Source: an uncultured Desulfobacterium sp.
GTDB taxonomy: Bacteria > Desulfobacterota > Desulfobacteria > Desulfobacterales > Desulfobacteraceae
Length of the DNA stretch: 6,528 nucleotides
Direction of reading: 5' to 3'
Assembly (NCBI GenBank): GCA_937124525.1
Contig: CAKZLA010000318.1
Location: 1 to 6,528 of the forward strand
The translations under genes and the position numbers were made by a program. This document shows, one piece after another, positions 1 through 6,302 of this stretch; the first letter of the stretch is position 1, and each line of letters begins with the position of its first letter. The notes beneath the pieces were generated by a model, which saw only the letters and a list, made by a program, of their open reading frames with translations, was not told the DNA's origin and ran no database searches.

Positions 1-1827
1 CTCCCCCTTGCATCCCATAGCTTTAAAGAGGTCTGGATAGTTGAAGATGAAATCACAAGCGGTAATACTGTTTTAAATTTGATTTTTCAATTGCACAGCC
101 ACATGGAAATTGAGAGGGTACGGATATTTGCTTTTGCTGATTTTAGAAACAGCGAGCAAAAAAGGATATTGATATCCAGAACAGCAAAAAACAATATTTG
201 CTGCACCGTTCATATTCCGGATATTTATCAGAAAGAAAATATCCGAACCAATTCAGACAACCCCCTGGTTCTCAATGATATGATGAACAACGGTGGTATG
301 CCTGATAACGGGGGAGGTAATATTGACAAATTTATTTATAATAAATTATATTTACAGACAAAACGTCCCGCTCTTGGTGTGAAATCAGGTAATTTCATTG
401 ATCCTGCATTTTGGAAAATTCCGTTTGAATTCTCAGGTGGAACTCTGTTGACAGTCGGCGAATCCATTGACATAGCTGCCTGCCTGGTTTGGGCCAATGA
501 TACTATTTCCTTTCAACAGATTTCTTTGAGTCCGTGGAAAGTGGATAATCAATCTGTATTCAGCAGGATGACGTTTGCAGATAAATATTATCTGTATAAC
601 TACGAGAACCTCAAGGAACCGGTTTTTATTATTTGTGATCCCATTGATAGAGAGATTGAAATTGAAGTCATTGAAAAACTTCAAGCGCACGGCATTTGTG
701 TAAAGCCATTTTTACCGATTACGGAAAAAAATTCGGTCTCAACTCCCAAGCATGTAACACCCCGGGAAATGGGGCTTTCATTTGAAAGTCCTATATATAT
801 AAAAAAAAATTTTCAACCTCAGTCGAAAGGTTTGGAAACAAACACCGGTTTTAGATCATTTAACGGACTCTCCTGGGATCAGTTTTTTTACCTGAACCTT
901 GGGGAAGAAGTGCATCCATTTAGGGATATGAACCTGTTTCGTCCCCTCAATAAGGCCTATACCGGTAATAATACATTTTGGTCCACTCCCTCCCCTGAGC
1001 CTGACTTGAACGATCAATTCTGGCAGGATGTTGAAATCTCCTTTAAGTCTAATAACACCATACAAAAGGCAGCCCAGCACCTGGCAGCCTCAATTTTACA
1101 GCACTACCCTGATCCGGACAAAATCTTGTTTGTTTCCATTTTAAGGGCCGGAGTGCCCATAACAGATTGGCTGTGTCAATTGCTTCCCGGTTCAGTGGGG
1201 GCAGCACTCTCTCTTTTTGTTGGACTTGGCATTGATACCGTGGCATTAAATCGGCTACGCAGCGATTTTCCTGATCGTTCCATTGTTTTTGTTGATGGAT
1301 GGACAGGCAGAGGTGGGGTTGCAAAAGCCATTTCAAGCCTTAAAGCAGGCCCCCTTGCCGTATTGATAGACCCTTGGGGTTGGGCTGATTTCTCCGGTAT
1401 TCAAGAGGATGTTTTTTGTCCTTCCGCCTGTTTTACAGGCCTTGCTACGCTTGGCTTTTCCAGGACTTTTTTTGTGGATGAAAACAAATTATTTTCTGCA
1501 TACAAATTTGCTGATAAATTTTCACAGACAGAGTTAGTTAAAAGCTGGCAAAGCCTGTGCCCAAAAAAAATATTGACACCCCGGAAAAAGTATATAAGTA
1601 AATTTTTTACTGAGACACCCCTTAGAATTCACAGTAATGAAGTGTGCCGGGCATTGATCAATGCTGCACCGAAAACGCTTTTTTTTGCGGATGACAAATC
1701 ATTTGCTGAACAAAAGTTCAGTCTTTTAATTAAACTTGCGGAGAAGAGGTCTGTTCCGTTGGAATTTAATGTAAAGCATTTACAAGAGATGAAAACGAAA
1801 GTCGCATGCAGCTTCGAAACAGTCTGA
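1..1827 (+). CDS. Ter-associated fusion protein (PRTase_2 end, TRSP, StiP/PRTase_1, PELOTA-like), 5'-truncated by the window
   Basis: The reading frame is open from base 1, so the gene begins before the window; the TTG at 79 is an internal codon. Codons 14-23 (bases 40-69) read VEDEITSGNT, a PRPP-binding signature ending a PRTase_2-type phosphoribosyltransferase. Bases about 433-680 match the TRSP domain (TLLTVGES, then SLSP, then FADKYYLYNY). After a polar linker, bases about 840-1580 match StiP/PRTase_1: FVSILRAGVP (1129-1158), GLGID, VFVDGWTGRGG (1285-1317), DPWGWADF, then SRTFF. The last 70 residues (from about 1621: NEVCRALI, then KLAEKRSVPLEF) resemble the PELOTA RNA-binding domain that often ends StiP proteins. 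In Ter stress operons these domains are proposed to build a nucleoside-like metabolite; StiP has also been named a cysteine protease, so the reaction is unsettled. PRTase_2-TRSP and StiP-PELOTA are, as I recall, usually two proteins. The domain calls are from memory of family motifs; TRSP and StiP are the firmest. Confidence 0.82.
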   Translation, partial: LPLASHSFKEVWIVEDEITSGNTVLNLIFQLHSHMEIERVRIFAFADFRNSEQKRILISRTAKNNICCTVHIPDIYQKENIRTNSDNPLVLNDMMNNGGMPDNGGGNIDKFIYNKLYLQTKRPALGVKSGNFIDPAFWKIPFEFSGGTLLTVGESIDIAACLVWANDTISFQQISLSPWKVDNQSVFSRMTFADKYYLYNYENLKEPVFIICDPIDREIEIEVIEKLQAHGICVKPFLPITEKNSVSTPKHVTPREMGLSFESPIYIKKNFQPQSKGLETNTGFRSFNGLSWDQFFYLNLGEEVHPFRDMNLFRPLNKAYTGNNTFWSTPSPEPDLNDQFWQDVEISFKSNNTIQKAAQHLAASILQHYPDPDKILFVSILRAGVPITDWLCQLLPGSVGAALSLFVGLGIDTVALNRLRSDFPDRSIVFVDGWTGRGGVAKAISSLKAGPLAVLIDPWGWADFSGIQEDVFCPSACFTGLATLGFSRTFFVDENKLFSAYKFADKFSQTELVKSWQSLCPKKILTPRKKYISKFFTETPLRIHSNEVCRALINAAPKTLFFADDKSFAEQKFSLLIKLAEKRSVPLEFNVKHLQEMKTKVACSFETV

Positions 1828-1892
1828 TGAAACTATAAGCTGAATATCCAGAAACAACTGCATCCAGTTTAATTAAAAATGGGGGAAATCAG

Positions 1893-2675
1893 ATGAAGCT
1901 ATCTCAACAACATGCACACAACCCGTGTATTCACACAGTTAAAAAGACACCGTCAAATATTGTAAATGCTGTAGTGTGTGATCTTGATGGGACCTTGCTT
2001 CATCACCAGAAAGAAGCTATTGCCGTTATTGGCAGAACAGGCGTAAGTTATTTAGGAAAAGAGACTGCATTGCTTCTCGCAAAAATAAGCCAAATATTTC
2101 CCTTGGTCATTGCAACGGGTCGTAATGCTACCAGCACCGGCAACCTTGTAAAACAATTGCCAGATGTGAGCTTCAGTGGATTTGTACTTGAAAATGGGTT
2201 TGTCGTTAAGTCCAATATTGATGACACCCTCAACGGCAATACAAAATGGGATAAAATCGCTGGATTATTTCCAGATTGGGAACGGTTGACATTCTATGAA
2301 AATTGTGCTGGATTTGTTCCTCCTCCGGATCAGAGGGATATGGCAAAGAGCAAAGCTGAGGTCCTTTTAAAGGAAAATGGATATAATGATCTTGTTTACA
2401 GGGAACATCGAAAAATTTTTATCTATCCGGGAACAGTTAATAAGATGAGAGGCCTTTCCATCCTTGGTGTTCATCCTTATATTGCCATGGGAGATCAAAT
2501 CAATGACCTTCAAATGATGAAAGAGAGCACTTGGCCTGCCATGCCTGATTCGGGGGTTGCGGAGTTAAAAGACATCATACATAAAAAAAAAGGTTTTTGT
2601 TCCTTATTGACACACCATGAGGCTTCCCGTGAAATGCTTGATTTTGCATATAAAAAAGTTTATGAAACCATTTAA
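1893..2675 (+). CDS. HAD-superfamily phosphatase (Cof/sucrose-phosphatase-like, type IIB cap)
   Basis: This is a 260-residue soluble hydrolase of the haloacid dehalogenase superfamily. All four HAD motifs are intact: motif I VVCDLDGTLL with nucleophile Asp30 and acid/base Asp32; motif II VIATGRN with Thr75; motif III Lys184 (NKMRGLSIL); motif IV MGDQINDL with Asp201 and Asp205. Residues about 85-180 between motifs II and III fit a C2/IIB cap as in Cof, sucrose-phosphate and mannosyl-3-phosphoglycerate phosphatases. The start at 1893 is supported by GGGGGAA (1881-1887) five bases upstream. It lies 65 bp after the phosphoribosyltransferase fusion and is presumably co-transcribed. HAD phosphatases recur beside PRTase/TRSP/StiP genes in Ter clusters, where they are thought to remove a phosphate from the sugar-phosphate product. 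That role is inferred from context; the natural substrate cannot be read from the sequence. Residues 1-22 are a poorly conserved-looking lead before the core. Confidence 0.85.
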   Translation: MKLSQQHAHNPCIHTVKKTPSNIVNAVVCDLDGTLLHHQKEAIAVIGRTGVSYLGKETALLLAKISQIFPLVIATGRNATSTGNLVKQLPDVSFSGFVLENGFVVKSNIDDTLNGNTKWDKIAGLFPDWERLTFYENCAGFVPPPDQRDMAKSKAEVLLKENGYNDLVYREHRKIFIYPGTVNKMRGLSILGVHPYIAMGDQINDLQMMKESTWPAMPDSGVAELKDIIHKKKGFCSLLTHHEASREMLDFAYKKVYETI

Positions 2676-2693
2676 TTATAGCATTAGGGCTGG

Positions 2694-2754
2694 CAAACTT
2701 TAAATTGATCTTAAATTTGGCGAAGGTGTTATATTATCTAACCGTTTTGATAAA
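2694..2754 (+). promoter_or_regulatory. possible promoter/operator region upstream of terB
   Basis: The 90-bp gap before terB is very AT-rich. It contains an imperfect inverted repeat (CAAACTTTAA at 2694-2703 with TTAAATTTG at 2711-2719). A weak -35-like TTGATC (2705-2710) is followed after 19 bases by TATATT (2730-2735), wider than the ideal 17. It could be an internal promoter for terB and the next gene, or merely AT-rich spacer. No terminator is visible between the HAD gene and terB, so read-through from upstream is also plausible. Confidence 0.22.
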
Positions 2755-2759
2755 AGGAG
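2755..2759 (+). promoter_or_regulatory. Shine-Dalgarno that selects the terB start
   Basis: AGGAG abuts the ATG at 2760 directly but lies six bases before the ATG at 2766. The spacing therefore favours the second ATG, which also gives the canonical TerB N-terminus (MGFFNKLK). Confidence 0.7.
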
Positions 2760-2765
2760 ATGACA

Positions 2766-3221
2766 ATGGGTTTTTTCAATAAATTAAAAGAGGGTGCCTT
2801 GGAAATGCAAAATCAGCTATCCTCCCAGGTAAAACAATTCAAAAATAAAAATTTTGCCGATGGAACCATGGCAGTCTGTGCTCTTGTTGCTGCTGCCGAT
2901 GGTAGTATTGATGCCGATGAACGGAGGAAAACTGCCAGTTTTATCAGTTCAAATGATACTCTTTCCGTTTTTGATGTCAGTCAATTACAGAAAAGCTTTA
3001 ATGGTTATTGTGATAAATTAACCAATGATTTTGATTTTGGAAAAATTGATCTTCTCCAGGTGATTGCTAAACTCAAAAAATCCCCTGCACAGGCCCGTGC
3101 GGCGGTTCAGGTAGCCGTTATCATTGGTAATGCTGATGGAAATTTTGATGAAGATGAAAAAAAAATTGTTCGTGAAATATGCCAAACGCTTGATATTAAT
3201 CCATCGGATTTTGATGTTTAA
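2766..3221 (+). CDS. terB: tellurite resistance protein TerB
   Basis: This 151-residue all-helical protein aligns over its full length with enterobacterial TerB as I remember it: N-terminal MGFFNKLKEG (compare MSFFDKVKGA), FKNKNFADGTMAVCAL, SVFDVSQL, and a C-terminal DGNFDEDEKKIVREI then NPSDFDV. Two acidic clusters, around Asp45/Asp49/Asp51/Glu52 (AADGSIDADE) and Asp124/Asp128/Asp130/Glu131 (NADGNFDEDE), correspond to the conserved acidic patches implicated in metal binding. TerB is a cytoplasmic protein that joins TerC and TerD-family proteins in membrane-linked complexes in tellurite and other stress resistance. The start at 2766 is preferred over 2760 from Shine-Dalgarno spacing and family length. 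It lies between the HAD gene and the GYF-AIM24 gene. An A9 tract (3157-3165) falls in the second acidic helix. Confidence 0.93.
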   Translation: MGFFNKLKEGALEMQNQLSSQVKQFKNKNFADGTMAVCALVAAADGSIDADERRKTASFISSNDTLSVFDVSQLQKSFNGYCDKLTNDFDFGKIDLLQVIAKLKKSPAQARAAVQVAVIIGNADGNFDEDEKKIVREICQTLDINPSDFDV

Positions 3222-3291
3222 ACCAATGCTCAACAACTGATGGCGGTGCTGATGGGCAATCCAGACAGATCGTTAATTTGCATCCAATGAT

Positions 3292-3299
3292 GGGGGGTG
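3292..3299 (+). promoter_or_regulatory. Shine-Dalgarno for the GYF-AIM24 gene
   Basis: GGGGGGTG directly precedes ATTATG. A GTG at 3297 lies inside this purine-rich site and cannot easily be both binding site and start, so ATG 3303 is the better start. Confidence 0.6.
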
Positions 3300-3302
3300 A
3301 TT

Positions 3303-4493
3303 ATGATAAAATGGTATTTATCCACTGATGATTATTTAAAAGGACCGTTCACAACGGACCATGCAAAGGATTTTGTCCGTGAAAATCATGGTGCCTATTG
3401 CTGGAGACAAGACTTTGATGACTGGAAGCCTGCCCACACCGTTTTGGAAATCTGGCCATTTAAAAAAAATGGCATGCCTTTTCCATCCCCTCCAGAACAT
3501 ATGATGTCAAAAAAACCCCTCAAAAAGCCTGTTGTTGAGGCACCTGTACAGCAGGATAAAGATCTTCATCTTGAACATAATGAACTTATAAAAAGCATTC
3601 CAACTTCAAATTTAACCCCAACGCCATCACCACGCCAGGGGCATGACCCTGACTTAAGCGCACAAAATCAGAATAAATCCGTTGGATTTGGCAGCAATGA
3701 ATTCACAGAAGGGATAGATTTTCATATTTATGGCCATGAGATGCAGTACATCGAAGTGGAACTGGACCCAGAAGAGAGTGCCGTTGCTGAAGCCGGGGCT
3801 CTGATGTACAAAACCGAAAGTATAGAAATGGAAACTGTTTTTGGTGATGCAACCTCAAGTCAGCAACCGGGCTTCATGAGTCGTTTACTGGGAGCAGGTC
3901 AGCGTTTACTGACAGGTGAAAGTCTATTTATAACTGTCTTTACACAAAAACAGCAGGGAAAGGGACGGGTTGCCTTTGGCGCACCCTTTCCAGGTACCAT
4001 TATTCCCGTGAATCTGGCAGAGCATCGGAATAAAATCATATGTCAGAAAGATAGTTTTTTAGCGGGAACTAAAGGGGTACGAATTGGCATTTTTTTTCAA
4101 AAAAAAATTTTGACAGGCCTTTTTGGTGGTGAAGGTTTTATCATGCAGAAAATAGAAGGCGACGGCTGGGTGTTTATGCACGTCGGTGGTGCTGTTAAAG
4201 AAATTAACCTTGCACCCGGTGAAGTGTTGCATGTTGACACCGGGTGCTTGGCTGCCATGACTTCTACGGTGGATTTTGAGATTATGCAAGCCGGTGGTAT
4301 CAAAACCATGCTGTTTGGTGGTGAAGGCTTATTTTTTGCAAAAATAACAGGTCCAGGTAAAGTATGGCTCCAAAGCCTGCCATTCTCAAGGTTGGCCGGA
4401 CGAATGCTGGCCTGTTCACCAAGTACCGGATCAAGGCAGCAGGGAGAGGGATCTATCCTTGGCTCCCTTGGAAATTTGACCGGGGGAAGATAG
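3303..4493 (+). CDS. GYF_2-AIM24 (TIGR00266-type) fusion protein
   Basis: This 396-residue protein has two modules. Residues 1-50 resemble a GYF_2 (DUF4339) domain: WYLS at the start, GPF at 14-16, YCWR around Trp34 and the closing W41-K-P. These domains are thought to be protein-interaction modules. A proline- and polar-rich linker covers about 52-135. Residues about 136-363 are an AIM24/TIGR00266 beta-rich domain: IEVELDPEESAVAEAGALMY, FGAPFPGTIIPV, QKDSFLAGTKGVRIG, GGEGFIMQKIEGDGWVF, HVDTGCLAAM and FGGEGLFFAKITGPGKVW. The Gly/Ser-rich tail (SILGSLGNLTGGR) is also typical. The biochemical role of the bacterial family is unclear. There is no signal peptide or membrane segment. It follows terB by 81 bp in the same direction, suggesting it belongs to the Ter response, possibly as a scaffold. 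The region around 4090-4107 is an unusual T8-C-A9 run coding FFQKKI. Confidence 0.85.
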   Translation: MIKWYLSTDDYLKGPFTTDHAKDFVRENHGAYCWRQDFDDWKPAHTVLEIWPFKKNGMPFPSPPEHMMSKKPLKKPVVEAPVQQDKDLHLEHNELIKSIPTSNLTPTPSPRQGHDPDLSAQNQNKSVGFGSNEFTEGIDFHIYGHEMQYIEVELDPEESAVAEAGALMYKTESIEMETVFGDATSSQQPGFMSRLLGAGQRLLTGESLFITVFTQKQQGKGRVAFGAPFPGTIIPVNLAEHRNKIICQKDSFLAGTKGVRIGIFFQKKILTGLFGGEGFIMQKIEGDGWVFMHVGGAVKEINLAPGEVLHVDTGCLAAMTSTVDFEIMQAGGIKTMLFGGEGLFFAKITGPGKVWLQSLPFSRLAGRMLACSPSTGSRQQGEGSILGSLGNLTGGR

Positions 4494-4715
4494 CACTCTT
4501 TACTCTCATAAATATGGGGTGTCAGGCCACGTTTTGCCAGGGAATCCCCAATCTCATGCGCAAAAAGGCATTGGTGGTATAGCGACTGACCTTCCACCGC
4601 GTTGCATCAAAGGTCAAATAGGCTTGGCTATTAAACCTTTAATGCGCCTTGTAGATGAACCACCAGAATTAACTTCGATCACAGCGGGATGGAATGGCAA
4701 AGGGAATTACAAATT
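4494..4715. other. intergenic gap between converging transcription units
   Basis: No gene is supported here. Overlapping open frames on both strands are short and have no recognisable motif. A convincing GC-rich stem with a T-run, as expected of a bidirectional terminator, is absent; only small AT-rich palindromes occur (ATTAAACCTTTAAT at 4630-4643 and AATAG/CTATT at 4618-4633). Confidence 0.5.
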
Positions 4716-5186
4716 CTATCGTCGTAAACACGCCACCAGGCGGCCGGGATGTTCCAGGTATCCGAACAAATCAAGGATGTTCATCAGCATAATGTCCGAA
4801 GCAGCAAGGGTTTTAGAGGCCATCCCTTCCTGCCCCAGCACGGCAATACCAAGGACGGCTTCCCTGAGCATGGACTCATCATTGGCCCCATTGCCAGCAG
4901 CAATGGTTTTATCCTTTCCCAGTGTTTCAAGATAATCCCACTTGGCCCGGGCCTGGTCCTGTTCCGGGATCACCTTAAGGGAACACTGTACCCCTTCAAG
5001 CTCTTTTTTCACCGAACCAAAGGTATCTGCCGTAATCACGTGGAAATCCAGGTCATGGGCAAGGTCATTTATTTTTTTCCCAACACCTCTTATCAATCGG
5101 CCATCAACGGCAATGGTACCGTTAAAGTCAAGTAATACGTGCTGAATATTCAGGGTAAAGGCCCCGGGTATTTTAATGGTAACCAT
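4716..5186 (-). CDS. small HAD hydrolase, soluble P-type-ATPase-like (COG4087 type)
   Basis: This 156-residue protein consists of a bare HAD core without a cap domain. Motif I is LLDFNGTIA with nucleophile Asp20; the second catalytic Asp is replaced by Asn22. Motif II is VITADT (Thr52), motif III Lys82 (QARAKWDYL), and motif IV GNGANDESML with Asn102/Asp103. This layout recalls the phosphorylation domain of P-type ATPases (DKTGT, TGD, GDGxND), and the protein resembles the soluble P-type ATPase group of COG4087. Such proteins lack transport helices, and their substrate is generally unknown. The start at 5186 has AAAGGAA (rev. comp. of 5191-5197) four bases upstream and gives the expected length. 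It lies downstream of panC on the same strand, but a 192-bp palindromic element now separates them, ending about 25 bp before its start codon. Confidence 0.85.
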   Translation of the reverse strand: MVTIKIPGAFTLNIQHVLLDFNGTIAVDGRLIRGVGKKINDLAHDLDFHVITADTFGSVKKELEGVQCSLKVIPEQDQARAKWDYLETLGKDKTIAAGNGANDESMLREAVLGIAVLGQEGMASKTLAASDIMLMNILDLFGYLEHPGRLVACLRR

Positions 5187-5209
5187 ATTTTTCCTTTATT
5201 CTGCCACTT

Positions 5210-5219
5210 CCATTATCTG
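5210..5219 (+). repeat. left direct repeat (putative target-site duplication)
   Basis: CCATTATCTG occurs here and again, identically and in the same orientation, at 5412-5421. The two copies sit exactly at the outer edges of the palindromic element, as expected of a target duplication made on insertion. Confidence 0.7.
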
Positions 5220-5411
5220 GGGTTGGTCATAAGATCGGCCAGTCATCATAATTGGTGGGCCAATGGAATCAGACTTGTGTTATTGGATGCTGGGGCTTTT
5301 ATCAGGCTCCATGCTTTTGACAAGGGTTGCTATTTAAAAGAAAGCTTAAGCAAAAGTGTCAATAACGCAAGTCTGACCCCTCCCCAGAGTGGCCGATGTT
5401 ATAAGCAACCC
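5220..5411. mobile_element. MITE-like non-coding palindromic element, copy 1
   Basis: This is a 192-bp element with no coding potential. Outer terminal inverted repeats lie at 5219-5240 and 5391-5412 (starting GGGGTTG and ending AATCGGCC-like; 19 of 22 positions pair). An inner pair of inverted arms lies at 5265-5285 and 5360-5380 (TCAGACTTG..TTATTG; 18 of 21 pair). A small extra hairpin, ATTGG-tggg-CCAAT, occupies 5251-5264 in the left arm. A perfect 10-bp direct repeat brackets the element. Similar sequence recurs in inverted orientation from 6366 to the window end, with arms and spacers at matching distances (position p maps to 11778 minus p). The element sits between the panC stop and the downstream HAD start, so on the panC transcript it would form a long imperfect hairpin. 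The mobilising transposase and family are not identifiable from the window. Confidence 0.72.
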
Positions 5412-5421
5412 CCATTATCTG
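5412..5421 (+). repeat. right direct repeat (putative target-site duplication)
   Basis: Second copy of CCATTATCTG, identical to 5210-5219, immediately outside the right end of the palindromic element and 18 bp from the panC stop codon. Confidence 0.7.
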
Positions 5422-5439
5422 TTGTGTCTGGACAGAGAG

Positions 5440-6291
5440 TCAACGGCTAAATTCCATCACCCGATTATCAATAAGCCTTGTTTTTCCCAACATCACAGCA
5501 ATGGCCATGAGGACAGGGCCGTTGATGCAGTCCACTTCATCCAGAGTCAGGGGATCACAAAGGGAGACATAATCTATTTTGATATCAGGGCAGGATTCCA
5601 GAAGTTTTCTGGCCTGGATTAAAATTTCGCCGGGATCGGTTATCCCTTTGGTGATCATCTCCTGTGATGATAAAAGGGCACGATGCAGCAACAGCGCATT
5701 GGGCCGCTGGTCATCGGTGAGATACTTATTACGCGAACTCATGGCAAGGCCATCCTCTTCCCGGACAATGGGCACCCCGATGATATCAATGTCAAAGCTT
5801 AAATCCTTCACCATCTGTTTAATAATGGTCAATTGCTGGAAATCCTTCTGACCAAACACAGCCACATGGGGTTTTACAATATTAAACAACTTGCTCACCA
5901 CCGTGACGATTCCCTTAAAAAACACAGGCCGGGAAAGACCGCACAGGTGCAGGGGAAGTTTTTCCAACTCCACATAGGTCTGGAACCCCTGGGGGTAAAT
6001 CTCCCATGCCTCTGGGGTAAACACGGCAGATACCCCCATGTCCCGGCACAACCCAAGGTCTTTTTCCAACGACCTGGGATAGGTGGCCAGATCCTCATTG
6101 GGGCCAAATTGGGCCGGATTGACAAAAATACTCACCACCAGGTCATCGGCGTATTCCCTGGCCGCTTCCATCAAGGTCAAATGGCCCTTATGAAGAAATC
6201 CCATGGTGGGAACAAATGCAATGGTGCGTTTTTTCTGACGCTGGGTATCGGCATACTGCATCATCTCTTTTATTGTCTGAATCTGTTTAAT
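5440..6291 (-). CDS. panC: pantothenate synthetase (pantoate--beta-alanine ligase)
   Basis: PanC joins pantoate and beta-alanine with ATP to make pantothenate, the precursor of coenzyme A, in the cytoplasm. The class-I nucleotidyltransferase-like signatures are all intact: FVPTMGFLHKGH (HxGH ATP site), VSIFVNPAQFGPNEDLATYPR-region for pantoate, VFGQKDFQQL, and MSSRN, the KMSKS equivalent. The first in-frame ATG (6264) gives 274 residues. The frame continues upstream to ATT at 6291-6289, giving 283 residues beginning [M]KQIQTIKEM. That is the usual PanC opening and puts the HxGH histidines at 34 and 37, the numbering of E. coli PanC as I recall it. A strong Shine-Dalgarno lies just before ATT, so I call the rare ATT as the start; automated callers would likely give 5440-6264. 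Inverted palindromic elements lie 18 bp downstream and about 75 bp upstream. Confidence 0.93.
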   Translation of the reverse strand: MKQIQTIKEMMQYADTQRQKKRTIAFVPTMGFLHKGHLTLMEAAREYADDLVVSIFVNPAQFGPNEDLATYPRSLEKDLGLCRDMGVSAVFTPEAWEIYPQGFQTYVELEKLPLHLCGLSRPVFFKGIVTVVSKLFNIVKPHVAVFGQKDFQQLTIIKQMVKDLSFDIDIIGVPIVREEDGLAMSSRNKYLTDDQRPNALLLHRALLSSQEMITKGITDPGEILIQARKLLESCPDIKIDYVSLCDPLTLDEVDCINGPVLMAIAVMLGKTRLIDNRVMEFSR

Positions 6292-6294
6292 GAC

Positions 6295-6302
6295 ATCACC
6301 TC
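6295..6302 (-). promoter_or_regulatory. Shine-Dalgarno supporting an ATT start for panC
   Basis: On the minus strand this reads GAGGTGAT, an eight-base match to the anti-Shine-Dalgarno end of 16S rRNA. GAGG lies seven bases before ATT (6291-6289). It is about 30 bases from the first in-frame ATG, too far to serve that codon. Confidence 0.7.

Noticed and set aside
79..1827. TTG at 79 as the start of the fusion gene
   Set aside because: The same frame is open back to base 1 and encodes the PRPP signature VEDEITSGNT just upstream, so the TTG is an internal leucine codon.
4097..4597. Long minus-strand open frame overlapping the end of the AIM24 gene
   Set aside because: Most of it is antisense to well-supported AIM24 coding sequence. 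The free part (EIGDSLAKRGLTPHIY) reads like protein, but I could match it to no family; two other frames look equally plausible.
4494..4715. Decayed transposase or third copy of the palindromic element
   Set aside because: GGGGTGTCAGGCC (4516-4528) resembles the inner arm GGGGTCAGGC, but no matching partner arm or core follows, and no frame shows transposase motifs.
4749..5145. Plus-strand open frames opposite the small HAD gene and panC
   Set aside because: They are shadows: the minus-strand frames contain complete HAD and PanC motifs, and the plus-strand products have no recognisable features.
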